A DNA stretch of 64,000 nt, taken from the NCBI RefSeq assembly GCF_964199755.1, contig NC_133896.1, positions 86,660,215 through 86,724,214 on the forward strand. The letters run 5' to 3'. Below the pieces are notes generated by a model. The model worked only from the letters and a program-made list of their open reading frames with translations. It did not search any database and was not told the DNA's origin. Each line of letters starts with the position of its first letter. Position 1 is the first letter of the stretch. The DNA is from Larus michahellis (lineage: Eukaryota > Chordata > Aves > Charadriiformes > Laridae). Below are positions 1 through 13,600 of the stretch, in pieces. The translations under genes and the position numbers were made by a program.

Positions 1-563
1 CAAATGATGGTTTAGTGGTAAAAGCAGCAGCGTGGGAAGATCTTTTTGCCATACAGATCAGAAGAGAGACAGCATGTTATGGGCTTTGAAAACATAGTCT
101 AGTTCTACAAATTCATTGAAGAAAGAATACTACCTTCTCCAACCAGAGAAGATGTTAAGGTAACCTTTTCTTTCCTTAACGTAGAGCCTAACCACAAGGC
201 ATAGTAAAATGTATGCTATAGAGATCTAAAGAAGGAATGTTACCTTTAAAAATTCCAGTCATCTTTTACTTCTTCAACAGTTACTTGCAGTACCTGCCAT
301 ACCAGAGGAAGAGCCACTGTTTACGGCCAGGAATCATAGGGCATAACCAATAATCACACCACCTAACAGTAACCACAATGAAAGACAGGAAACTTTGCTC
401 GAATTGTACACCCACAAAGTTTCCCTACAGGGTTTACTTTGAAGTGGACTGCTGCAAGTGAGCCATGGTCATCTACAGCAAGGACCTCCATTCACAGCAC
501 AAGATGGCCAAGCCAATGCCCCAAGCCCTTCTCCACGAGAAGTGGGCATGCTGCAGGCAGTAC
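1..563 (-). other. BORCS5: BORCS5 intron 3 (partial, runs off left edge)
   Basis: This is the sequence downstream, on the minus strand, of the exon 3 donor at 563-562 (GAG|GTACTG). No segment here resembles the expected last coding exon, which should encode the helical C-terminal part of the protein (about 76 residues in the human orthologue). That exon must therefore lie beyond the left edge. I see no other gene or recognisable repeat. Confidence 0.75.
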
Positions 564-721
564 CTCCTTGATCCGCTTCACGAGCGCGTTCTGATCAAAG
601 GCAACAGCTTCTGCACACTGGTGAAGATGATCTTGGTACCGGAGACACAGCTGCAGCACCTGCTGGGGGTCCAGCTTTTCCAGTTTGGTGTTGGTCGGAG
701 AGGTCTGCCCACTGAGGAGTC
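564..721 (-). CDS. BORCS5: BORCS5 coding exon 3 (BORC complex subunit 5)
   Basis: BORCS5 (myrlysin, LOH12CR1) is a subunit of BORC, the lysosome-surface complex that recruits the small GTPase ARL8 and so couples lysosomes to kinesins. On the minus strand this exon reads LLSGQTSPT, then [17 protein letters not shown], then a stretch ending in ALVKRIKE. It matches my memory of the mammalian protein almost residue for residue. It encodes residues 69-120, the start of the predicted helical region. The acceptor is a pyrimidine-rich tract ending TTGTAG at 724-722, and the donor is GAG|GTACTG. The exon is 158 nt, starts with the last two bases of the split Gly68 codon and ends in phase 0. The phase agrees exactly with exon 2 about 52 kb away. 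The plus-strand open frame across the same bases is only a shadow. Confidence 0.95.
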
Positions 722-3388
722 CTACAAGGCAAGGGAAGGACCAGAGTTAATCTGACTGTTCATATAACTAGTTGAGCTGCAAGCTGAGAGGCAGCAGAAC
801 AAACCCAGAAGAAAAGCTTTAAGGGGTAATGAAAAACTAATTCAGGCTCTTAGGATACCGAATAGACTTCAGCAATGAAATAGTCCAGTGAAGGCTAAAA
901 GAAGGAAGGGCATGGATTGAAGATTTATGGATGTTTAGGAAAGCACAGTTTGCCACACAGCTTAGCCCTCCTTGACAGAACTTAAGCACAGGCTCTAAAT
1001 GCAGGCCCGCAACACATCAGCTTGGTTTTCATCAATAAGCTGTATACAGTGAGTCCTGTTTTGTCTCCTCCACAAACAATCCTAAACTGTGAAAAATGAA
1101 TCCTCTCCTCATTTATGTATGCCAGAAGGGGACGGAGTTGAGATCTGCATTCCCACATGGGCATGGGATTCAAACAATTTTCACTGGAATCATGCTGTCA
1201 AAACCAGAGCTCTAAAAATTCACTGGTCCCCCAAAACAAACCTGAATAAAAAATGACCCAAGTTAAATTATTATGGGTGAAATGTCTGTAATTTGCCTAC
1301 CTTGCGTTTTTTAAAGCTTCAGAACCTTTTCATCTTCTAAGATTTTTGTGTACAATTTCAAAGACTAGAAATATACTCTTTTTTAATATGTAATTAAGAT
1401 CCTTACCTACGCACATGACCAAGTTTCACAAAAAGCTCACAAAAAAAAAAAAGGTATAAACTTAAAATTGGGACACTGGTAGTATCCAGAGGAGAAAATT
1501 GTCCAGAGACATTTCCCCTGCCCATTCTTTGCTGCCCACAAAGCACAATTTGAGAACCTCTGCTGAGCTCAAGCATATGTGTTGCCATACTGACTGCTTT
1601 CCCCAAAGCTGCTGGAAAAAATGATGCTAAACTCTAAGGACATGCTTTTTTTTTCCTTTTTGCTATTTTGTTTACTTACTCTCATTTAATTTTCCTTCAG
1701 CATTAGAACAACTTTTTTCTTGTGGGGCACCATGTGACAAACAGCACATACGCACAACCTGCTTTTCCCAAAACATCCGTCAAGCTATGTAAACTGAATT
1801 TAGTGACTGCATGCATGTGCCCATTGTGACTCTCAGTTTACAGACAGGAAAAGATATTAAAACAGCAAATGTAAGCAAGTATCACACTAGACAATTAAAA
1901 AGTAATAAATGCCAGTTATTTGGATTGAAAAAGTTCTAAGAATGTACCTCAGTGGGAAATGGAAACTATTTTGGATGGCCCCCATGCCTATTGGAAGCTA
2001 CAACTGGTGACATAGAGTTCTTGCCAAAACACAAGAATAAGATAGAAACCGAGACTTAAGTCAGAAGCATCTCACGAATTTGAGAAAGTTAAATGTCTTT
2101 GAAAACGTTTGCAGACAGAAATGAAAACAAAACTATGACAGCAACTTCATCAGATACGATGAATTAGGTTTACTTTTCATCAACACTCAACATTTTATTC
2201 TCTCAGGACGCTCTCAATTACCCTTCACGCAAAACCTTTTCTTTCCTCATCGTAAGAGGAAGAAAAAGATAATTTTGTTTTACTGACTTGTTGCCCACTA
2301 CAACTGCGCTGCCTGAGTCAAGAGGTCAGGAGAGGAAACAGGCACTTCACCATTTAGCCTCAAACCCCTGTATTAGCAGTAGTCAAATTATTTTTTGTGG
2401 TTTAGAAAGAATCATCTCAAACAAAATCTTGGGTCCAGCAATATCAACTGCAAATCTTTCAAGCCTACTTTCAGCTGAAGTGCAAAACTTCAACAGGAGC
2501 AAATCCACTGAAGGAAATAAGGCTTTTTTAAAATTTGTATGTTACATGTTCTAGTGCTTCATCAGTTCGTTAATTCTGATCGTCTATAAAAATTATCTTG
2601 TCAGGGTAAATGTTCCAATAATGTTGTCAACTTTTAATATGTTGAATGTTCACATAGGAATGAAGAGTTCATCGTGCACCTGAGGCAGTTATCCTGTTTC
2701 TGCACTGATCAAATACATGATGCTATCAACCAACTAATCTTCTTTTATTACTAATCTCTCACCAACTTCAAGAGAAGGAAGAAAATTAGACTCTATTTAA
2801 GAGATTTAATTAACATGAAGAGTGTATTTTGGCCAGCTTATGCTGCTTATGAGAATTTTGAAGCAGAATAGGCCAAGGACTGTAAAACGAGCATGCTACT
2901 CAAACTTATCTAATGTTCTTACAACCTTGTATAGGTTACATAATGCTAAAAGCAAAAATTAATAAACTCTAAGGAGCCTCTAATTCACTATCCAGAAAAA
3001 CAAAAGCTCAAGTGAAGTGAGACATTAACTGTTCAGCTGGAATTCCTTCATAAGAAGGCAGAGGTGGAAATAGAATCCTGTACAAATGTTTGGAGTAGCA
3101 ATAAAAAACAGACAGCACATGATGCTTAAAGACAGGCTATGGCATTATTTTGGGTGGTGCCAAAGCAACTAGCTTCTCCAAAGAACTCTGGGCTGACAAT
3201 GCCAGAGAACAATTTAGCTTAGAGTTTCAACCTGCAAGAAAGGAAAAAGTAGAATGAATAACAGCATGAAAAGACCATGCAGCCTTCCACCTGGCATAAA
3301 TTCTCATTGTCAAAGAAGCCGGTCCACCATTTTTTGTTGTTCACAGTAACGACTTACTACCCACACTATACATTTTCTTAACATCCCC

Positions 3389-3899
3389 CTCTCATGAGAC
3401 CCCACCTGGAGTACAGCATCTGGCACAAGAAGGACATGGACATGTTAGAGCAGGTGCAGAGGAGGGCCACAAAAATGGTCAAAGGGATGGAGCACCTCTC
3501 CTATGAAGACAGGCTGAGAGAGTTGGGGTTGTTCAGCCTGAAGAAGAGAAGGGTCTGGAGGGACCATATTGTGGCCTTTGAGCACTTAAAGGGGGCTTGT
3601 AAGAAGAGACAGAGACTTTTTACCAGGGCCTGTAAGTGACAGGACAAGGGGCAACGGTTTTAAACTGAAAGAGGGTAGGCTTAGATTGGACATAAGGAAG
3701 AGATTTTTTACAGTGAGGGTGGTGAGACACTGGAACAGGTTGCCCAGAGAAGCTGTGGATTCCCCATCCCTGGAAGTGTTAAGGCTGGGTGGGACTTTGA
3801 GCAACTTGATCTAGTTGAAGATGTCCCTACCCGTGGCAGGGGGGTTGGACTAGATGATCTTTAAAGATCTCTTCCAACCAAAACCATTCTATGATTCTA
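3389..3899 (+). repeat. CR1 LINE 3' fragment
   Basis: This is the last ~500 bp of a CR1 non-LTR retrotransposon in plus orientation. It covers the C-terminal part of the reverse-transcriptase ORF (recognisable [20 protein letters not shown] and [11 protein letters not shown]), the 3' UTR (the typical block GGACTAGATGATCTTTAAAG) and the 8-bp-type tail ATTCTATGATTCTA. Relative to the copy at 24.5 kb it lacks about 16 bp between the equivalents of the 'GAGTACTGCGTC' and 'AAGGACATGG' blocks. The frame is broken, so this is a dead, 5'-truncated insertion as usual for CR1. Confidence 0.93.
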
Positions 3900-4577
3900 A
3901 GTCAGTAGTTTTACTCCAAAAGAGCAGATGGCAAAAGTGAGAGAGACTGCAAAGACTCAGATCCCAGGGAGGTTTTAACAGGGAAGCCCAGGGGGTAGAA
4001 AAAGAGAGATGCAGGGCTGGAAAGGACCCCCCTGTGCCACAGAACCCAGATCTCTTCTCTTCCTCCCAGCAGCAGGCAGTGACCCCAAACAGGTTTAACC
4101 TCCTCCATGAGCTCTGTACTTGAGACAGCAGCATACTTCTCTATACCCGTGAAAACCTTGAGAGCCATGGGAAAAACCCTGAACCAAAAATAAGACACGG
4201 AAAAGGGTAGGGTGTTAAAAAAGGGTGTTGCTGATGTCCTTTGTTCCTATACTAACAGGAAGTTGAGGAGATATCTAAGAGCCTCTAGCAATTCAGCACT
4301 GAGAAAGCTTCATTTTTAGAGCAGAGAGATGGTCAGCACTGCAAACCTCCAGGTATTATTAAACAACTCTCCTCTTGAAAACCACTGCTGCCTTCTTAAA
4401 GCCTTGTCTCACACTTTGAACTCTCCACTGAACAGGGCCTCCCTCAGTGACTGGTCTACACATGGTTTGTAAGAGGATATGAGATCATATCTATTGCAAC
4501 AGAATATTCATTAGGTCACTCTTAAAATTGCCAAAAGGAGGAGAGACAGAGGTTACCGGGTTGTTCAGGCTCACTAC

Positions 4578-4646
4578 CAAAACAGCCAGAATTTGAACCT
4601 GGTCACCAGCACATCTCAGAGAAGCTAACTGCTGAGCTACTATCTC
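4578..4646 (-). repeat. tRNA-like element (tRNA-derived SINE head or tRNA pseudogene)
   Basis: On the minus strand an A-box-like TAGCTCAGCAGTTAG is followed about 40 nt later by a B-box-like GGTTCAAATTC. Laid out as a tRNA, all seven acceptor pairs form (GAGATAG with CTGTTTT, using G-U wobbles). The T arm is complete (CCAGG, loop TTCAAAT, TCTGG). The D stem keeps three of four pairs. The anticodon arm does not fold convincingly and no T-run terminator follows. I infer an old tRNA-derived element rather than a working tRNA gene. It lies inside the BORCS5 intron on the same strand as the gene. Confidence 0.35.
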
Positions 4647-7600
4647 TTCTTCAGTGAGGAAAGGATGTTCCTGTGATTTCATCTGTGTCATTATTACTTC
4701 CTGACACCCAAGAGCATGGTTCTGCTCTTAAATGGGAAGAAAACAGCATCTAAAGTTCTAATTTCTTATTAAATTGAATACTCATTTTTCAAGCTGTTGC
4801 TTCTCTTCCAAAGAAGGAAGCACACTAGGAATCATCTTTGCACTGTTTGAAAGCTCGAGAAAAGACTTCTTGGCACATGAGTGATGCAACATACTCCAGT
4901 GTGATAAGGAAAGGTGGCATGGAGGACATCGTGGCTTAGGGAAAACAAAAATGGGGAAACGGGAGAAGGACTACTGCAGAGCTTTAGCACAAGAACCAAA
5001 AATGCTTTGGCAACTGCCAAACATGCACAGTCTTGGCTATCAAATTACGCCATAAAACAAATAAGAAGACAGACCACATTATGCGCCTGACGCAACGAAG
5101 AGAAGTAAAGATTTACCACCTACTCTGGATACATCTGATCAGTAAACGGCACGCCCATGAAGGTGATAAACAGCAACTGGGACAAAGAAAGATTTACGTT
5201 TCAGCTCCTAAATGGTGTTTTAAAAAAAAAAAAAAACAAAACAACAACCCAATACACCAAGTATGTCGTGCATAGAGAAATATCATATATCACTACAAGG
5301 CTAGCTGACCCACAGACTTGACAAATCTGTTATTGTTTCCATATTCCTTGGCAAAGCAGAGGCATGTTAAAACCATTTTCCTCCTACTTAGTCATCTCCT
5401 TGTTGGTTCCAGATCAACATACACTTCCAACAAATCACATCCTACTGAGCAGAAGAAAGCTGTTAGTTTAAAAAGCATTTTTATGACTAGAAGTGAAGTT
5501 CTTGAAAAAATGCTTTACATGCTGTACTGATTCTACATACATACAGAACATAGTAACGCGCCATAGTTATGTTCTGCTGCTTTAATGGAGAATCCTAACA
5601 ACTTGAGCGCTTTCCAACCTGAAAAGTATTAATATTTCTGTTTGACTTCCACATTTTGACTTGTCAATCCCTTCTTCAACCAGTAATAGCAGACATTACA
5701 AAGAGAAAACCAATAGGTCCACAGTTGTTAATTTATTATTACAGACAGCAAAGCACATGATGCTGTGGTCTTGTTACTAAATTTTAAGGCCAGAAACAGT
5801 CACTGTCATCAGCTAACCAATCTTTCTGTGGAATATAAGAGAGGACTTTAAAAGTAACTCCTTATTTAATCAGACCAGAAGTCTACCTTGCCCAGAATAC
5901 TGCTTCCAACATTTGACAACAGAGCACATTTAGAAAACAATATCTTTATCAGCTCTTCTTCCTCTTCCACAACCTTCCTGCCTCCAGAAGTTATTAATAA
6001 AGTTGCAGGCACAAAATACTGTGCTCAGTGAAGCTATGGTACTTGAATTTCACTAATCCTTTTTGAAAGGTATACATTTATTTCCACAATATCCTGTGGC
6101 AATAAGTAAGACGCTTATTTATGCAACGCACGAAGAAAACTATTTTCACCTGTTTTACACTTGCAGGATGTACTTTCTCCCATCGTCCTTCCAAGCTCAA
6201 GAACCCCACTGATCCGTCTCATCTCCTCCCCCACAGAAGACTTAATTTCTCCAATTACCCCTGCAACACTTTCCAACACCTCTAACATGAGGCCTGACTT
6301 CCCTCTTTAAAAGCAAAGTCAATTCTTCAACAATGTACAATGGTTACACCTCTAACAATCCAGTTGCTTCTATAATTGCTGCCCCTTTGCTGGGCCTACT
6401 GATCAGCAACACCCTTTTTAAGAGCATGCATCACAGCGTATTGTACATGTCATCACCTCTTGTCCCAAGAGCAAGGTTAAATGAAGCAACAGATTACACA
6501 CCACAATTAGCAATAGCTTGTCAGCTTTACAGAGGTGTTCCCAGTTCTGGCACCTGTTTCTGGAGGTTTATTAATGTGCACATTACCATTTTTTCTAAAA
6601 CCTCTTCTGTGAACCCGTCTCGTTCATCCTTGTAAAGAATGATGTACTTCTTTCACAGCAAATGCTGATTCAACTAATTGATTTTGCTTTTCTGAAATTC
6701 TTCTCTGAAGACAATCCCATGGAGTCTTCAGCATGCTTCTGGAGAATCTAAAACACTTTTATTAAGTATATACTAGTAGAAAGCTATTTTCAAGGAATTT
6801 CTCCTCTGGTCTCCTGATGATTTCCTATTTAACCTACTAAAGTTTGTGATCTTTTCTCTCCTAACACAAGTTTCTTTTTGCCTTTTTTTTTTTTTTTGTG
6901 TGGATATCTATTTGTCTACAGCTTCCTTCACACTGCTTTAACTACAGTGTTTTCCCCTCTCCCACCCTTCAAAATCACCTGTGCTGCCGGCAATTTGCCT
7001 TATTTTCAGCTGTTCCCAACTTCTCCTCTTACTACCCTAATTTTTTATTAAACTCCTCTTCATAAATTTCATCCAAGACAATAAAATTTTTTCAGATCTT
7101 CTATTCCTCATTGAATTTGAGTAGACTATGGCTACTATTCATATAATAGCATTGAGTCATTTAATTTACCCTCATTAAAACAGTGTTAGTTTTAGCTTAA
7201 AAAGCACGAGTGTTTTTCAAGTCTCCAAGCGTGTGTGTGTACACCAGAGTATTTAAAAATGATCAACTCCACAACTTGCCTCATCAAGCATTTTTAAAGC
7301 TCTTGGGTAGAAGCTACCCAGCCCGGCCAGCTTCTTAAATAAGGTCTGGCCTCAGTGGCCACAGCTTAACTATTAGAGTCGCCTTTCTTGTTGCTATTTG
7401 CATGGGGAGATTGTTTTGCCAGTACCTTCAGGCATCTTAAGTACCAAAAAAAGATCCACACAAGAAACAGATGAAATTACATCCCTAAAGACTGAGTCTT
7501 CTTTCTTGACCGTTACTGCCTGCACAAGTCTGGAGGCAGCAACTTGCCATTAGCTGAGATAGAGAGCTAATTTCCATAGATTCTCCATGCAGGAGGACTT

Positions 7601-10600
7601 TAACACAAAATAATTGCACATGTATATGCAGCAGAATAAAAGGCATTAAAATACTTCCAAACAGATAAGGTAATCAGGTTTACAGGGCTCTTATCAACTA
7701 AATGATTTGAATTTTAATTGTGTACTTCCTCACTCATTCTTGAAGCCTAAGAAAAGACTACATTTCCAGCAAAGCCTGAAGAGTCAAAATAGTTTTTTGG
7801 GGGGTTGTTTTGTTTTGCTGTGTGTTTTCTTTTTTTCTATTTTCTTTCTTCTTTTTTTGTGTACAACATCTCAGTTAAGAAACATCAAAATTTATACACT
7901 CAAATTTGGAAACCGAGGCTGCCCTTAAGAAAAGGGCATAGAATTAGTACGAGTTAACTGTAAAGAAACTGAAATAGAAAAAAAAAAAAAATAAAATCAC
8001 TGCTACTCATCCAGAAATCTTTAAGCTCAAATGTGGACGAACACGTGATCTTTTTCACAGACCAGTTTATTTTCTAAAAATCTCACTGATGAAACACCTT
8101 GTAATAAAATACTTATTCATACCAAGACAAAAGTTGCCTTTGTCGAATGTGTATTTTCAATTCTTTTGAACTTTAATGGGGGAACACAATGACTGTAGGC
8201 AAACTGAATAGCTATTATGTGAGCAAAGAACATATTTGTATTGTGACAAGGAATGTTGGCTGTAACAGCAGATTTTCCCTCTACTTTGGAGTCGGTACCA
8301 TGTGATCATTTACTTCTGCATGGGTGACAGATGGGATGAAGACTCTCATCTTGTCACATCGTTTAACAGGCAACTTTTCTGACTGCAGAGCTCAAATACG
8401 CTCTCAGTATGAATACTGCACCTCAGCCTCCTAACACAGTGTAAACTATTGCCTGTAAGACATTACTCACCAAGATATATAAATCACCTCCCCTTTTGTT
8501 CCTCCACCATTTGTCTTAAAAAAAAAAAAACCAACCCAAAACATCAAGATGACACAAGACATTCAAGCTTCTACAAAAATGTAGTTTGCTACAATTGTAA
8601 GACAAAACCCCCACACTTTCACAGATTTCCACCTATTAAGGTCACATTATTTACATTAGCAGAAATTGTGATTCAGAGGGGGGTTTTGTTGTTGTTATTA
8701 TTATTACTAAAAGAGTGTTTATGATATTTCTGCTTTCCTGTTGAGCCTCAGTTCTGCTTAGGACTAGATCCTGCAAAGATTTCTATACATCTATACAAAA
8801 GCTTTCTCCTGTCACATAAGGATGGCTATACATACTCAATAGTGTGCACACAATTTTTTGTGCCACTGAAGCCTGCAGCTTCTCTGATGTGATGACTTTT
8901 GCCCCATGTTTTGTATGGCCCGTACAGCAGTTAGCACAATGGAGTCTGATCACGACCAGGACTTTGAAGACTGCTGCAAAACACAAATGTCTCAGTGATG
9001 CAAAAAAAATTCTGAATTAAAATTTCCATTTGAAAAGGAGTAAAATAGAAAGAAATCAGAAACACTTCCTCATTTGGACTGTTAGAAACCTGGATGTCCA
9101 CACGGAGAAAATAGTGCACCATCTGCATCTGAGATTTCAGCGTGCAGTTACTTAGATATGCCTCTCTGGAAGTACAAGACTGCCCAGTGTTACACCTTCA
9201 AAAAGTTGCTAGCAGTTGCCATAAAATTGGAAACATGCCTATCAATACCCTTCTTTTGAAGCTTCAGGTAGGGAAAATGGTAGACAAGATACTCTGAAGA
9301 AAAGCACACAGCTGCACTTTGTCAACTAAAACCAGCAAAGATCCTACCCAGTCCACCTCCCCACTGATTTTTCACTTCTAGAGCACAGAAGTAATATGGA
9401 AAAAAAGTGGTTTTTTGACAACACAGTTGCAATATTGTACGGCCAGCTTCCTGCAACAGCCCCCAAAGTATAAAAATAGGCAGAAGTCTGGAAAAATGGA
9501 AGGGGTAGTTCACAGGGAAGTGAGAGATAATGGTTCTGTGTCGTGCAATAAGCTGTACTTACTCTGCAGCAACTTTTATTTTTTTAAAAAAAACAACAAA
9601 CCAACAACACAAACTTCTCTCTTGGAGAGACCCAAGACTTACCATCATCTGATGGCATGAACACATGACATCCGCAGGCTACAACTGACACCATTATCCT
9701 AAGTATTCTGCAAACCAAGAGGCCAGAAGACTAACATCATTTTATAAGATGAGGAATTGAGGCACCAAGAGATTAAATGATTTATCTGAGACCACATGGA
9801 AACTGCTGTCCATCATCCTAATGACTCCAGGGCCAGAACATCCCTCCCCTTCTCTTGCCCTCAAAATACCAAACGCCAGCAGGGCAGGCAGCAGCGGAGC
9901 CTGCTTTCCTACAGCACCGTCAGCATTGAGCACTGAGCATCAACATGGTCTCTCCCACACAGATTCTCAGACATCTAATAAAGGTTCATAAGATAACCAG
10001 AGCCAAATCAACAGCTTATTCCCTCCAACCCCGACATACAGGCTCCACAAAAGGGAAGGTCCAACTCCCATCTTCCTTATCATGTGCCTCACCACAGCTC
10101 TTGCACAGAAAACGATTCACTTCACTAAAAACACAGCAAACTAATCCAGTGGTTTTTGTTTTCCTCTAGGGTAGCAAAAGAAATCAGAGTACCAGGAGAT
10201 CAAAAACTAGAGCTAGTCCCAGGGGAGGCAGGAGAGAGGGAAGGAAAGGACAGAGGGGGACTTCTCTGTTTTAGCAACAGCCAACCGTCATTTCAGGTTT
10301 TTTATGCCTGCAAAGCATTGAGAGAGTCTCAACTTTACTTGTCCACCCATATTTCTTGAAATAATAGGACCTTAACTACCTTTTGTATCTCTCTCCAGCT
10401 GCAAAGTTTTGTTGAAGTTTACCAGTAGAAGCAAAGTTTTCTAGGCCGTAGATGGAAGAGAAAAGGGACAGCAGGAACAAATAAACTCATTTTCTCTTAA
10501 ATAAAAATTTAAAAAGACCAACAGAAGTAATAAAGATTAGCCTCACGGCAATCTTTATTTTGTTTTAGGCAAAAGTGCATGGATATTCATCCATAAGACA

Positions 10601-13600
10601 TAGCACATACTAGCAGAAAAAAATAAAACCCACAAAAAAACAGTGTTCAGTGGTTTAGAGGAAAGTTGACATCTAAAGGTCACCTCTGAGCACAAGGGCA
10701 CCCACGTGAAGTTGGGGCACGTTTGCTCTTCTACAATAACCAGCCTGTGTACACACACTAACCCCAAGTAAATTCAGTGGGGGCAGAGTACACTGTGCTG
10801 CTTTTACGAAGAGGCAAAAGCACACACAGGCAATTACTACAGCGTAGCTGAAGTGCTGCAAGCCTGAGTTCACAGCCTAGTTTTCTCCATGGTAACTTAT
10901 TCATAGGCCTTGTGCCTGAGACTACGTTACAGGGAAGATGATTTAAGGCAAAATGCCCAGCCGCTTCAGGCTCACAGATTACATCTACGACATGTCTGTA
11001 AATGAGGTATGCTTCTTCAACATGTAACATCTTTTATTAGATTAACTGATCCTGCTGTCTGTTGGTTTTCTCCAAACTTTCAGGCACTTTCTTCAGTTCA
11101 GATGTCAATTTGAGAGTTTTCTGTTTGCAATTTATTGCCACAGCATGGCACAGAGCAAGACTGATGAACAGGCCATTTACTTAGAGATTCAGCAACTCCA
11201 AGACTTCAGTTTTCTTTTCCAGAGATGGAGAAAACTGTTTTAAAAGTGGCAGAGAAAACTTTAAAGGTAGCTTCACTGAAAGAGTTCCTTTTAGATAAGG
11301 AATAGGATCTGCTGATGAAACTTTTTATCGATGCTTTATAATTGCAAACAAAGCACAGTGCTGATTCTGGTATAACCATCATTTATATACATGAAATATA
11401 TATCTGAAAGCTGCACTCTTCATGTATTTCCTTTCATTTTTGTATCATCACAAAAAAGCGAGACACCTGTGATATTTTCTTCCACTTTTCTCACAGGGAA
11501 TTTCTGTATCGGACCAAAATACAGTCAAGTGTTAGACTTAAATCATTCACTTCTGTTCTGGCAAACACTATATCCTCAATTACAAATGCAGCCTCAAACC
11601 TTAAGAGCTTGAGTGAAGGTGTATTGCCATAGTAAAAATAACATCATGGCCAAGAGTTATGGCTATGTCATGGCCTTTGTCCAGTTTTCCAAGAGCGCTA
11701 TCTAAAATCCATATTAAAGAAGCACTGTCCAAAATATACTACTGACACTTTCTGGCCACAGGTACTAGGAATTTCTCTCTACAACGTGCATTCAGGAAAA
11801 TATAGCGAAGAACAAGAATCATTTGTAAATGCAACAGGGTTGACATCTTCTGCTTTATCTTCTTTTCTCACATGCGACCCAACTTACCACTCAGCCATTT
11901 TTCTAGCAATGTGGGCTGCCATTTCACATCCAAATCTTAATTTGGATAATACTTATTCCTCCTCTGAAGGCTTTACCAGCATGACTTGGAATGGCTCCAC
12001 TACTCAGGAGTAGCAAAGTCCAAGGGGGGCTGATGAAACTTTTTAAATGATAAACCCATACATACGTAGCTCATACATCATATACTTCACAGAAATTAAG
12101 TAACTGCTTCTTACTGGACTATTTTGTTTATTACGGTAAGTGGTTATCTACTAGCAAGTCCAACTGAGTAAAGGAGAGAGGGTCTATCCACTGCATTTCT
12201 CCTGTTCAAGGAAGCAAGGAAGCATCGCTTCAGGAACCTGGATGCCCTCAGACAACTAAACTTCTTTCTTTGGCAACCACACTGCCCAAACAGCACAAAA
12301 TTATTGAGGAAGAGCCATTTTCTATTTAAATGATCCTACCATCTGACATTTCTTCTGTGAACGCCTGTTGCTGAAGTCTGAACCAACACTTTCATCCCTG
12401 TCCTAGCTCTCCAACTTGTATTTAAATATTTGGGGTTTGTTCCTACCTTCCTAATTCAAGTTGGCCAAACTCAAGTGCTGATGTACTTTTCTGTCTCTTT
12501 GATTCTTTTCCCGCATCCATTAGAACCCATTTTAGAAGTAACTCAAGGGATATAATGGATGTGACTTTCCCAGCAGTATCGGTATCTAAATAGCTATTAC
12601 TGTTCCCAGCAGAAAGGTATTTTCCCTGGCCAGATGGAAACATGGAGCTGGCATGAAATTATAACAACTAAATTTAGGATATTGAAATTACTCAAAGGTG
12701 GAGTTGGGGAGAGAAGGAAGAGACAATGCACGCACTGTTTACTTTTGACAGTGTGTTTAAAAAACTAATCACTCAGCTTTGCAAGGCTTATTAGGGTACC
12801 TAAAACATTCAACAGTTACACAGAAGTAAGTGGCCTGCTATGCTCTGTATTACCTCCACATTTATCATCTCCTGTCAAATACTGTCAAGTGGCAAAGTGC
12901 CTTGAAGAAAGACAAAGCACAATAAGGAATCCCTAGCATGAAGTGTTTTAAAATCCCCAGGGGGGGGGAAATCAAGCAAATTGCACCTCCTCTGTAGTAG
13001 ACAGTTTACATTCCCTTTGCACTTCAGTAAATAAACTCACTAGTAAAATATCATGAAAGAGGATCATCTTACTGTTAAAATAAGCTGCTACTTAAGCAAG
13101 CTTTGAATACCTAATGACAACATTTGTGTGATCATGTCCTTATAGGTAACAGTAATCTAGGAGTACCTCTTTTATCAATTACAACAAGTAATGGCACAGG
13201 GTTAACGAGCCTGGGAGCTTCTTGAGCCCTGGCTCCCCACGCTGGAAGACAATGACTCGAGTCCCAGCGTGGCCATCAGCCCGGGGAGACGCATCTCGGA
13301 GCCAGCCCCCGACAACTTCCACATTCCAGCTCTGCCAAGCACATGCGTCACTCCCTCTGCGGTTAGATACCCAGAATATAACAATATATTTCTCCCTCCA
13401 CTTAACCCCCACCCCCCCCAAACGGTGCAGCTGTAAAAACATCCCCTCCCTCCCCCCCCCCTTTTTTTTTTTAATATACAGTCTGCTGATGGTGTGCTCA
13501 CACTTAGCACGAACCTATTTCCTAAGTCTGTCATGGAAAGTATCAGTCATTTTATAGCAAAACTTCACTTCCTCACCATAAGGGTTCTAAATACATGGTA

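Noticed and set aside
465..755. 96-codon plus-strand frame
   Set aside because: It is a shadow of BORCS5 exon 3 on the opposite strand.
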